Shown one piece after another: positions 46,001 through 56,664 of a stretch of 64,000 nt of DNA. The translations under genes and the position numbers were made by a program. Position 1 is the stretch's first letter. Each line of letters opens with the position of its first letter. This stretch comes from Chelydra serpentina. Taxonomy: Eukaryota > Chordata > Testudines > Chelydridae. The notes beneath the pieces were generated by a model. That model worked only from the letters and a program-made list of their open reading frames with translations, did not search any database and was not told where the DNA came from. The stretch is from assembly GCA_037349315.1 (NCBI GenBank), contig JBAIAC010000003.1, positions 10,540,501 through 10,604,500 on the forward strand, in the 5' to 3' direction.

Positions 46001-46245
46001 GTAGAAAAGTGCTTTGAAATTTAATTGAAAATGTTATATAGAGATATTACAATATTAACTCATGTGGTAGATTTTAAAACAGTATTACATCTCTGGTGTA
46101 GCATTCTATAGAATGGTTCAGCAAACGGAGAGAAAGGACACCCTATTACATTGTTTATTCTTCCTTTGTAATTTCTGCAGAACCTGGTTGCTCCTGTCCC
46201 TATGACATTCTGTAGAATTGTTCCATAAGGGATTCAGAGGACCTT

Positions 46246-46423
46246 GGGGGGAGGGATAGCTCAGTGGTTTGAGCATTGGCCTGCTAAACCCAGGATTGTG
46301 AGTTCAATCCTTGAGGGGGCCATTTGGGGATATGGGGCAAAAAATTGGGGATTGGTCCTGCTTTGAGCAGGGGGTTGGACTGGATGACCTCCTAAGGTCC
46401 CTTCCAACCCTATGATTCTATGA
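46246..46423 (+). mobile_element. tRNA-derived SINE with CR1-like tail (copy 4)
   Basis: The A box TAGCTCAGTGG and B box GTGAGTTCAATCC are intact. The body (GGGGCAAAAAATTGGGGATTGG) and CR1-like tail ending TATGATTCTATGA are also intact. It is the best preserved head of the four copies. Confidence 0.93.
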
Positions 46424-46665
46424 CACCGGCCTCCCCAGAGTGAAAAAGGGACATAAACATGTTCAGCAGCAGAGCAAAAGCCTCACCTGGCGGAAGCAGC
46501 AGAATTCCATTGACTTCAATGGATTTGTGTCACTTATAGAACGGCTGTGCTATGTAACATACTTCATACGGACGTTCTTTGGAGGGAGCGGGGATTGAAA
46601 GTGCTCAGCCCTGGCCTAAATTTGCTCCTGTGGAAGTCAACAGCAAAATTTGCCTCGATCTCAAG

Positions 46666-46938
46666 AGGCATGTCTGTACTGCAGCTGGGACCAAGCTTCC
46701 CAGCCCACGTAGACAAACTCACGGTAATGGGGCTTGAGCCAGCAAGCTAAACATAGCAGCGTGGACCTTACAGCTCAGGCTGTCAAGCCCACCCGACCGG
46801 CTAGGGCTGAAAGTCAGAGCTGCCTCCCACACCGCCACATCCGTGCTGCCATCTTTGCTGTGTTAGGTTGAGCCCAGCTAGTGCGAGTCTGTCTATCCGG
46901 GCTGGGAGACTCATCTCCAGCTGCAACGTAGACATTCC
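46666..46938. mobile_element. MITE with GTCTAC-type inverted ends
   Basis: The left end GGCATGTCTGTACTGCAGCTGG and the right end in reverse complement GGAATGTCTACGTTGCAGCTGG match over most of 22 bp. The interior holds CpG remnants and no gene. The end type resembles the Harbinger-like MITEs of this window. No clear target duplication was found. Confidence 0.65.
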
Positions 46939-47345
46939 TAGGACAATAGAGTTTGGCCAAAACTGAGCGCTTTGGAAACTCCCTCCCTTCATCTCTGCTT
47001 CCCTTTACTCCCTCTTTGGACTTTGCCTCTCCAGCCCCACAACTGCCGTGCTGCATCAACGTTGTTAAATGTCAGTACCGTGTAAATGACGTGGAGTAGA
47101 CCTGCTTCATTATTCTCCAGAGTAGCTTCCATCGGTAGTGACTTTGCAGGAGGAATTACGTTTCAGAATGGAATCCAAAATTGGACTTTCGATCTGGTTT
47201 AATACTTTAATTTATAGTCTCATTAACATAGGAGAATAGCTCCTATTAAAACCATTAGAGATAATTTTAGCAATAATATCAAAATATATGAGTGGGTGTA
47301 ATGATAGTCCTAGTGATAAAAATTAATAACCATTCATTATTTTGA

Positions 47346-47408
<63 letters not shown>

Positions 47409-49182
47409 GAAATGAATAATCAGAAAATAAACAAGGCTTTTATTTGATACAAATTTAAAATCCTGGAGGGAAAAAAAAGAAGCAGTGTAAATTATTGGTT
47501 GTCCGCTGAAGGTTTAATATTACATTTTTTGCAGATGTGAATTAAAAATATTCTGTTCATAGGTCATAAGCTGGGAACTGATTAGAGGACACAAAAGGTT
47601 TCATGTTATGTACTGCGGTGAGTCTCAACTTTTTCCCCATAGCAGGACCACCTCAGGCCCCACTCTTCTAGCCCCCACCCCCTTACCCTTCCATTTAGCA
47701 GCATGAGAAGAATAAGATAGCAGTTCACCTTTGCTCGAGAAGCCCTGCTATAATAAATATGGTAGTGAACAGGGTCCTACTCCTGGCTTGGCCTCTATAC
47801 TTCTGCATGACCGTATAACTCTGTGTCTATTTACCCACTGGCCCTTTGGCATCTGCATTTAGATTACAGGTTCTTTACAGACTTTGTCTATACACTCTTG
47901 AGGCTACAACAATGATAGGTCCCTGGTTCAAATCCACTCAAGGGCAAGAGTAACAGGGCCAGCTGCCTTTTGAGCACCCACCCCCCTATGTTGTGGCCTG
48001 AGGGCGCTCTGCAGCATTTTTCTCCCTCTTTTCCCTCTTCCGGGCCCCTTAGGACCGCCACAACTCTCTGATGATTCACACAATCCCCTCAAAAGGTCCC
48101 ATTTATTTAGTCCACTGAGTACACACTGGCTACCCAAACCTCAACCCTATTTCAGTCTCTCCCCACTAAGGTTATTTTGGACTAATTCTTTGACAATAGA
48201 ACACAAACTCTGTCCTCATCCCAAGTCCAGCTGGGCACAGCCCCTCAGCCTGAGGGTAGGTTTGTTGGTCTGTCTGTCTCTTCTTCCCAGAACCTCCGGC
48301 CTGGAGCTTGTCCTTCTCCACGGTCTCTCTCAGCTGATGCCGCCTCCTCCTTGACTAACTCAAGAGCCTTCTGACTGCACTAGCTCCAGCTACAGTTACA
48401 ATTCCCTAAGCTGCCCACTTCCCTGCAATGTCCTCTTTGATACCGGAAGCACCTGATTCCTCTCAGGTGAGACTCGGCCTGTAATCAGAGTTGGCTTAGC
48501 ACCAGGCTTTGCAGCCCATGGGGCAAGCCGCCTTATTACCAGCAGCACTCAGTGCAAGTAATCCCTAGCAGATGCCTGTGCAAAATGGGTTTATTCGTAT
48601 TTGATTAAAGAGCCTGCACAGGTTAACAATACAACAGAAGAGAATCATTCTTCGGACACGTTACTGCCTAAAGTTGTGTCCCAAGGATTTATGTGTTTGG
48701 GTCAACTTGCAGGATTGGTTCCGTATAACACAGGTAGGCTCTCCCAGTAGTGCCCTCCCTTTTACAACAGAGCTCTTTGAGCTGTCGGCTTAGACCACCC
48801 CTGCATTCGATTTCGCCTTCGTGAGAGCGTTCTTCATCTAAGGACATGCACAGCAATTCTTTTTCCCGCCTCAACCCTGGAGACAGCTTCTATTAAGGAC
48901 CACCTGTGAAGTATTTATGAAATTGTATCTGTACCTTAGTTTTTTGCTTCTTTATGGTGTATAATGAAGGCTTAAAAAGATTCTTTCTGCCTTTTTTTTA
49001 ATCTTACAGATATCAGAACTGTCTGACATGATCTTCCTTGGTTTAGCATTGTGGGCTCTCAGAGCTGAAGGGAAAGAGCAGAGGTGTTAGGCCTTTTTTG
49101 GAAAGACTTTTCTCCTAACTGTTCTTTGGACATTAGAATTAAATAGCAATTGAACAGATAACACTTTAACAATGGGACTAAA
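46939..49182. other. Intergenic sequence with a long (AT)n tract
   Basis: An uninterrupted (AT)n microsatellite covers about 47349-47405. The part 47880-48900 is more GC-rich and might contain an LTR relic, but I could not pair its ends. No coding frame is credible. Confidence 0.45.
47349..47405. repeat. (AT)n microsatellite, about 28 units
   Basis: A perfect AT dinucleotide run, the longest simple repeat in the window. Confidence 0.97.
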
Positions 49183-49435
49183 AATCTCTCAAGTTGCAGA
49201 GGGGGAGGTTTAGGTTGAATATTAGGAAAAACCTTTTCACTAGAAGGGTGGTGAAGCACTGGAATGGGTTACCTAGGGAGGTGGTGGAATCTCCTTCCTT
49301 AGAGGTTTTTAAGGTCAGGCTTGACAAAGCCCTGGCTGGGATGATTTAGTTGGGGTTGGTCCTGCTTTGAGCAGGGGTTTGGACTAGATGATCTCCTGAG
49401 GTCCCTTCCAACCCTGAGATTCTATGATTCTATGA
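49183..49435 (+). mobile_element. CR1 LINE 3' end, young, strongly 5' truncated
   Basis: It starts at TCAAGTTGCAGAGGGGGAGG and follows the copy at 28916 nearly base for base, through AGGTCAGGCTTGACAAAGCC and the 3' UTR, to ATTCTATGATTCTATGA. It retains only the last part of ORF2. Confidence 0.93.
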
Positions 49436-50830
49436 GGGGAAGTATTGCCTCTTAGAGGCACCCAGTGGGGGTGGTATATATTTGTCCCAGGTCACTGGGT
49501 GGGGGCTCGAGCCGGTTTTGCATTGTGTTATTGGAACGGAACCCCTGGATACTGAACCCCTGGATACTGAGTTGATGCGCCAACTCAGACTGGCAGAAGG
49601 GTTACAATCATATACAAGCAAAAAAGGAGTGCAATCCCCTTGTTTTTCCATTGAAGGTCACCTTGAAGTTAAAAGTTCTCTGATATTTAGCAAAATTGAC
49701 AATGGAAGCCACTGAAATCATATGAATAGTACTGGAATTTAAGTCAAAGTAGGAATAGGTGCAAAAGTTTACTTTGCTGTCAATCACTTTGTGCATGTGT
49801 CATTTCAAATGAATTCATGTTTGAACTGTAAACTGGTGATTTAAAAAAAATTATCAATGTTACACTTTTGAAAATATCTGCTCTTTCTGAAACTCCAAAA
49901 GCTACAAAAGCCACAGTCTCTTGCTACAGTCTATAGGTATTCCCTATCAAATAGGAAATTAAAAACAAAGTCTCTCAGATCTAACCTTTAAGATGGATGT
50001 ATCCATCTTCTCTCCAAATAGGATTCTTGGAAAATGAACAGCTTAGCGTAAACTGAAGGGTATCAGTCTCACATGGAATGTACTCTAGCCCTTCCCCTAC
50101 TGGTTAATCTCAGAGTCCAACATACCTGTTTGACAACTCAGTGATGGGTTATAATGTGTAGACTTCTACATGCAGCCTCGAAACCCCTACAAGTCTCAAC
50201 TCCTCACATAATAAGATTTAACTGAGTGTGAAGACTGTTGTCAAAGCAGGGTTTCTGATCCCTGATGTTAAGAGGAGATTTGCTTTTAGGAACACAGAGA
50301 TTCACCATAGAAAAGCGGATTGTAAAAACACCTGACTGGCTGTGCTAAGAATCTATGCAATGCACTGGGAGAGAAGCAAGTTTCCCATACAGTATCATTA
50401 TCTACTGCTTAAAACTACCATCCTGCCAACGTTTTAGGATTAATGTTTCAGGCAGACCAAATAGATATAATAATTTTAAGTTTCTATTTAGTCTTCTTTG
50501 CCCAGCAGCTTAAACTGTTAAGTATGTAAGAAATGCAAAGACATAACCTAAGAAAGTATATGTCTGGGCATAGAACACTCCTCCATCTCTCTCTCTTTGA
50601 ATGGGACAGATTCCTGAAAAAGGTAACTGAAGGATTTTAAGCTTCCAAAAGTGACCAAAACTTTCTATTATGTGCCCATGTTCTATCCCCTTTGGGTGGG
50701 ATTGTCAGAAGTGATCAGCCCTGGTCTAACTTTGCTCCCATTGAGGGAGTTTTACCATTGATTTCAATAGCATGAGTGAAGCCAAAGCCAAGCCCACATT
50801 AATTGCCTACTTTAGAAAACCCTACTGTGT
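49436..50830. other. Intergenic sequence, nothing identified
   Basis: A 15-bp unit (ACCCCTGGATACTGA) is duplicated in tandem near 49540-49570. A diverged copy of the old GCTCCCATTGA repeat lies at 50700-50770. No gene is seen. Confidence 0.45.
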
Positions 50831-50842
50831 TTTAGTTGGATA

Positions 50843-51070
50843 CAAAGGGTCCTGTGGCACCTTATAGACTAACAGACGTATTGGAGCATAAGCTTTCGTG
50901 GGTGAATACCCATTTCGTCGGATCCATGCAGTGGAAAAATGCATGCATCCAACGAAGTAGGTATTCACCCACGAAAGCTTATGCTCCAATACGTCTGTTA
51001 ATCTATAAGGTGCCACAGGACTCTTTGTAGCTTCTACAGCTCCAGACTAACACGGCTACCCCTCTGATAC
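50843..51070. mobile_element. Inverted-dimer PLE tail with 12-bp target duplication
   Basis: A minus-strand PLE tail (50843-about 50935) is joined head to head to a plus-strand tail (about 50940-51070) that ends CCCCTCTGATAC. TTTAGTTGGATA flanks the unit at 50831-50842 and 51071-51082. Hammerhead-like cores occur in both arms: CCGACGA with GAAA on minus (50921-50894), and CAACGAA with GAAA on plus (50949-50976), both with CACCCAC in helix II. The mirror-image open frames seen on both strands here result from the palindrome. Confidence 0.9.
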
Positions 51071-51176
51071 TTTAGTTGGATAGTGAGCCATCAAGGTAGC
51101 TGACAATGCTGACTATCAGTGTTCCACCAGTGGAGACCAGGCCAAATCATGCTCAGCAAGTATCAGCAAGTCCTGG

Positions 51177-52303
51177 TGTGACACTTTGTACCTCAGGGGA
51201 ACACCCTGCATCCCCATGTTCATCCTCATAATGTGATTCTTTGGTATCCAGTGTAAAGCTTGTCATGTCGGGTGTCTTCAGAAGGCTCATGATGCACTGA
51301 GCATTGTTGTTATAGTAATGTTATAGGTTGTAATTTCATGTATACAGTTACGAGGCTGAAAATGTGTCCTCATGGCTTAAAACAAGCCCAAGCAAAACTC
51401 TCTAGGAGCAGAGGCCCAGGCAAAACTCTCCAGGAGCAGAGGGGCAGTTCACACCTCATCAGGGCATGTATGGGACAAACCCAGCCCAGACTCACAGGAA
51501 CAAAGGACACTGGTCTAGGCAGCAACAAAGGATCTGTTGGACTCTCGAGTGAGTCATCCCCACTTCCCTTAGTCAGTTTGGAACTGCGATGAGGAACTGC
51601 TCACCTGACTCTGAAGAGGTGAGAGCCAAGAGGGAAGAAAGAACATGATAAAAGGGAAAGACATTTGCCATGCTCTCTCTCCCACCTCCAGCTATAGACA
51701 CCACCACCACGCGACTGAAGTGCTGATCAAAGGGGAGAGCCTGGCTGAAGGCCAACCAACCATCCTGTGGTGAGAAGCATCTAAGTTTGTAAGGGCATTG
51801 AAAGTGTTAAGATCAGCTTAGGATGTGTTTTGCTTTTATTTCATTTGACCAAATCGGACTTGTTATGCTTTGACTTATAATCACTTAAAATCTATCTTTT
51901 GTAGTTAATAAATTTGTTTATCCTACCTGAAGCAGTGTGTTTAGTTTGTAGTGTGTCAGAGACTCCCCTTGGGATAACAAGCCTGGTGCATATCAATTTC
52001 TTTGTTAAATTGGCGAACTCATATAAGCTTGCAGCGTCCAGAGGGTATAACTGATGGAGGTTCCTAGGGTTGTGTCTGGGACCAGAGATATTGGCTAGTG
52101 TCATTCGGTTGCACACTCCAAGCAGCAGCTGGGCAAAGGTGCTCACTCACGTAGCTGGGAGCAGCTTACATGCTAGAGGCTCTGCATGAACAGCCCGGGA
52201 GTGGGGGTTTTCACAGCAGAGTAGGGTAAGGCTGGCTCCCAGAATCGAGGATTAGAGTTACCTAGCAGATCACTGGTCCAAATAACACCAGGGGAATGTC
52301 ACA
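51177..52303. mobile_element. Solo LTR with 5-bp target duplication
   Basis: The 1127-bp segment begins TGTGACAC and ends TGTCACA, so it has TG...CA termini with a short inverted repeat. CCTGG flanks it at 51172-51176 and 52304-52308. AATAAA at 51907-51912 could mark the plus-strand poly(A) signal. A partial tandem duplication (AAAACTCTC-AGGAGCAGAGG) lies at about 51395-51440. Nothing internal to a provirus remains, which indicates recombination between two LTRs. A 5-bp duplication fits Gypsy or class III ERV, but the family is not known. Confidence 0.85.
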
Positions 52304-52308
52304 CCTGG

Positions 52309-53764
52309 TTATGCCCCACCAGGACAAGGGTTTTACCATCACAAGCTGAGACGACGTGGGACATTGCTTCCCTAGTCTAGAATGGCTGCAAAGCCAGTCA
52401 GCATTTTGACATCTAACTTAAATGCTCCCCATTGTGTCCAAACACATTAAAATTGTCTAGTGTAGTAGTATGGCTTTTAGTGGTTTGCCCTTGGTTTTGC
52501 AACAGTTCATGAACTGGAGGGAAGATCACAGCAGATTCCATGCACTTATATTTCTCTACTTCCATTTACATCTGCATGGGAAGGGTGGTGTAATGGTTAA
52601 GCCAATTGACGTGGTCTCAGGAGACCTGCATTCAGTTCCCTAATCTGCCAGAGTTTCTACTAGGGAATTCATTTGATTTTTCTATTCTTAAATTGTATCA
52701 AATGGGGAGTCTGAGAATCAATGGAATGGTGGTATTACCATTGTCTCTAAGAGCCCTAGTCATGGTCCAGGACCCCATTCTGCTAGGTGCTGTACAAACC
52801 CAGAACAAAGGAGGGAAAAGACAGTCCATGCCCAAAGACCTTTTCATTTAAGAATTATTGTGAGTTACTTGGCTACCCCTGGTGCGGAGTGTCATGTAAA
52901 AACCTAGATTAGTTTATGAACAAAACAAATTTTGGCTGAAATTTCAGCCACTTCAAAAGTTGTTTCAGTCCTGTTTGTCCTATTTTTTGTTTTTGTGTGA
53001 ATTTGCTGCAGGTTTTTTGTTTTGTTGTTTTTACTGTTGGGTTGAGTTGTTTGTTCTGAAAATCTGAAATTTTCCAAAATGATTCTTTTCAATTAAATCC
53101 CTCCTCCTCCACCCCAGCCTCAAAACTTCTGGGGGCAGGACCCTGAGGTCACCACCACCACATTTAGACAGTGGAGATCTGTAGCACCAAGTGTCCAGAG
53201 CTCCACAGGGTAATTACTGATCTGGTGCAGCTAAGTTAATAATGGGCACCCACATGACCGCCACCAGTCTTTGACTGGGCAGTGTCCCCTCCTGACCTCA
53301 AGTCCAATCGTCAGATCATGATGTGCAGGGATTTTATCTCAGAGGTGGTCAACATGACCAAAGAGGGCCAGCCAGTGGTGGCCAGTGATGACTTTAGTCC
53401 ATGAGACAGTCAGGACAGTCAGCCCCAAAAGGCCCCAGCTGAGGTTAGTGGGAAGACATGGGACATAGCAGTAGCATGGCACAGTAAGAATCTGGGAGTT
53501 GAAGCTGGGGCACAGGAAATAGGTCAGTCCATCCAAGGAGTAGCTGGTGTCAGAAAGCTCATCTGGTTCCATAGGTGGAGTTAGCCAATGGGCGGCTGCT
53601 TGCACCTCACTCCGTCAAAAATACTAACTGCATTGTTTCCACAAACCAAAAGCTATACCAAGTCAACACATACTAATACACTTGTTAAATAGTCCACTTT
53701 AAAGAAGATGAATCGTATTTGGCGGGTAATACTAAATCAGGGCCACAAAAAGGTGCTTGGAGCC
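52309..53764. other. Intergenic sequence with MIR-like fragments
   Basis: GGTGGTGTAATGGTTAAGCCA (about 52587) resembles a MIR-type tRNA head. AGAGCCCTAGTCATGGTCCAGG with GCTAGGTGCTGTACAAACCC (about 52750-52800) resembles an L2/MIR tail. No gene is seen. Confidence 0.45.
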
Positions 53765-54168
53765 TGGCTATGTCTACACTTATAGTAGTGTGTAGAGTAC
53801 ACAGAGTACACCCCCTCCTAGCACTGTTATAAATAGCAGTGTAAATGGTGAGGCACTGCTTAGGGGAGTAAAGACATACTTAGGGTATATCATACTTAGG
53901 AAGCTTAGGGTATGTTCCCTGCACAGTTCTCCACATGCCCAAGCAGTGCCTCCCCGAGCTGCAGTGCATTCTCCACCACATGGAAAGGCTCCGACAGCGG
54001 AGGAAGGCTCTGGCATCTTCCTGATGCTGGAGTCTTTCCCCACTGCCTACCCCCACCTAGAGCCTTTCACTGGCACATTCAGCTACACACAGCAGCATGG
54101 ACACAGTCTGCTTTTCATCGTGGCGTGGAGCTACATATACACAACATGCTGCAATAAGTATGGACAAG
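53765..54168. mobile_element. Probable MITE with GTCTACACTTAT / GTCCATACTTAT ends
   Basis: The left end GGCTATGTCTACACTTATAG and the right end in reverse complement GGCCTTGTCCATACTTATTG are similar. Subterminal sequence (TAGAGTACACAGAG against TGTGTATATGTAG) is also partly matched. The class could be Harbinger-like. The target duplication is unclear and the interior is non-coding. Confidence 0.5.
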
Positions 54169-55245
54169 GCCGCAGTTTGCTTATGTCTAGCACCACCATT
54201 GTCTGGTTTACTGCAAGCTGAGAGGCACAGGGCCTCCTTGCCAGTAGCCAGACTAGGCACTGCTGTGTGCAACAGGCCAATATAACAGCCTCCCAAAGCA
54301 ATGCGAGCCAGCTGGTCAGAGCAGCAGAGCAGCGACGTCTCTCTGACTCTGTAGGGGTCATCAAAACTCAGGAGAAATCCTGGGATCTTCTAACCCAATG
54401 GCAGAGGACTCAAAGACTGGAGCATTCTCAGGAGAAATTGCCATCTTACCCTAAAGAAGCATCTCAGTTTGTCTAAGAGGCTGCTAAGGGCTTGGCTAGG
54501 TCTCCTCTCCTCTGGTGTTAGTACATTCTGTAGGAACCGCCTCTGCATTCATTCCTTACCCCAGACAGTTCCAGTCAGTGACACAAGCAGAATGCACCAT
54601 CCAACCTTGATGTCTCTGTTCTTTGGGGTCAAACCTGCAAGGTGCTGAGCACTCTGCCCTCCTCCAACAAAGCATCTAAGCACATACTGTGACAACGTTC
54701 CTCCTCTACCTCGGTGGGTCCTGCGCTTATTGGTGGATTTTTGTTTGCCTCAGAGATCTTCCCCTCTGGTAGAACCCAGAGTCCAGATCAACTCCTCCTG
54801 TGCTTGATCAGGAGTTGGGAGGTTTGTGGGGAACCGAGGCCCACCCTCTACTCTGGGTTCCAGCCCAGGGCCCTGTGAATTGCAGCTGTTTAGAGTGCCA
54901 CCTGGAACAACTGCACGACAGCTACAACTCCCTGGGCTACTTCCCCATGGACTTCTTCCAACACCTTCTTTATCCTCACCACAGGATCTTCCAGCAGTAC
55001 ATCCTCTTACTCTCAGCTCCTAGTGCCTCTTGCTCCCAGCTTCTCACATGCAACCTCCTTCCACAGCTCCTAACCTCTTACTGACTAACTGGGAGGCTTT
55101 TAACTAGTTCCAGCCAGTCCTTGATTGGCTTCAGGTGTCCCAATCAACCTCCCTGCCTTCTGGAAAGTTCTTAATTGGCCCCAGGTGTCTTGATTAACCT
55201 GGAGCAACTGCCATAAGGTATCAGGGATTTGTTTAGCCTGGGGCT
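54169..55245. other. 5' flank of the LINE; contains an LTR-like start
   Basis: From about 54690 the sequence starts TGTGACAACGTTCC, like an LTR terminus, and stays C/T-rich to 55245. There the LINE begins abruptly at AACATATTGG. No matching TGTCACA end is present before the LINE, so if this is an LTR it is cut by the LINE. No protein motif is seen. Confidence 0.4.
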
Positions 55246-56664
55246 AACATATTGGTTCCTTTCCACTTCCCTATAGCCCTCTGGCCAGGAAGGAGGTAGA
55301 GGACTGCTGCTCCTGCTCATCTTGCTGGGGCTGCTGCTAGGCCCTGGGCCCTCCCAGCTGCTGTTTGCTGCTACTGCTGCTCCAGCTTCTCCCCTGGCTG
55401 GGCCAGGCACCCCTTCCATTACTCCACTCTCTGGTTGCTGGCTGCCTGGCAGCTGAACCCCCTCCCCCCCCAACACCTTGGTTGCTGCTACTCCTGCTGC
55501 TGCAGCAACCCCTTGGGGGGGAGGGGGCCTGCTGGCCCTCTCCCCAGAGGGGGGGTGTGAGGGACCCCTGCTCCAGCCGCTGCTGTGACCACCACCACCA
55601 CCATCTGTGAGGGGTCCTGCCTGACCACCGGACCACCGCCTGGAGTTGCTGGAGCTGCTGCTGCTGCCCTGTTTGCTGCCAGGAAGCTGCTGGAACCCAG
55701 AGGAGGAAGAACCAGGAAGACCATCGGCTGCTGAGGGAGCACAGAGACTCTGCAGACCACCGTGGAGGGGGCCTCCAAGAACTGAGTATGTTTCGAACTG
55801 TGCTCTCGTGGTGGGGGTATTGACTGTGTTTGTAGAGGCACAGGGGGTGTGGCGTAGAGCCTGCCCCTTGCTTCATCTGTGCCCTCTCCAACCCCCACCA
55901 CCACCGCTGCCCCCTCCTCCACCACCACCACCTCTGCTGCCTGCTCACCGTCTGTCCTGGTTCCTGCCCCTGGACTCAGCCACTTGCCTGGCTAGCCGAG
56001 CCTGTTTCCACCTTTTGGGCCTGAAGCAGCAGCCAGCCCAACAATTGACTTTGCACAAGCGCACGTGGGTGCACGTGCCCCTCCCCATTCCCCTTGGACT
56101 GACCCTCCCCCTCCATCAGCACGCCCCTTGCTTTGTCCCTTGCCACCTGCCCCATTTCCCCTTGCAGCTATCTGGGCCCCTCTCCTTTTTTATGGTCCCA
56201 GCCCCTTGCTAGTTTCAGTTTTGCCCACCCCGCCCCTCTCCCTCTGCAGCCTTGTTTGTTTGCCCCGCCCTAGCCCTGAAACTAATCCCTTGGTTTTCTG
56301 CCCCATTCCCAGTTGGTTGTCTCCCTCCCCCTGAAGCTCCGCTTGCCCTGATTAGCCCCCCGCTTTTGTGAACCCATGCCCCCTCCCATGCGCTTGTGCC
56401 CCTCCCCTGTTTAATTTTGACCCTATCTCACTGCACCCCCATGCTGTTATATCATCCCCTCCCCTAGTGCAACAAGAGGAGCCGGATTTCCCAGCTTGAG
56501 TTGGTGACTGAGCCCTATCCCCGCACTAGTCCGAGACAACCCTGAACCCTGTCCCCACTTTTGTGCCCTCCTCACCTGCCTGCAGCCTAGCAGGGAGGAG
56601 TGGTCACCCCCAATTCCTCTCCCCACCCCCCCTCAAGAGTTTTTCCCTTCCTCCCCTGCTCATC
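55246..56664 (+). promoter_or_regulatory. 5' UTR and presumed internal promoter of the LINE
   Basis: The leader is pyrimidine-rich and built partly from CTG/CTGCTG and CCACCACC runs (about 55305-55690 and 55890-55940). These create long Leu- or Pro-rich frames in several phases with no coding support. By analogy with other autonomous LINEs the promoter should lie here. No TATA box is evident. The same leader reappears at 63586. Confidence 0.6.

Noticed and set aside
47349..47405. Possible origin or cruciform signal at the (AT)n tract
   Set aside because: A plain dinucleotide microsatellite explains it, and no accessory motif is nearby.
50822..51030. Two mirror-image 64-codon frames on opposite strands
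   Set aside because: They are produced by the inverted PLE tails and are not proteins.
55337..55948. Minus-strand Trp/Gln/Ser-rich and plus-strand Leu-rich frames in the LINE leader
   Set aside because: They arise from CTG and CCA runs, recur identically in the second copy, and have no conserved motif. I treat the interval as 5' UTR.
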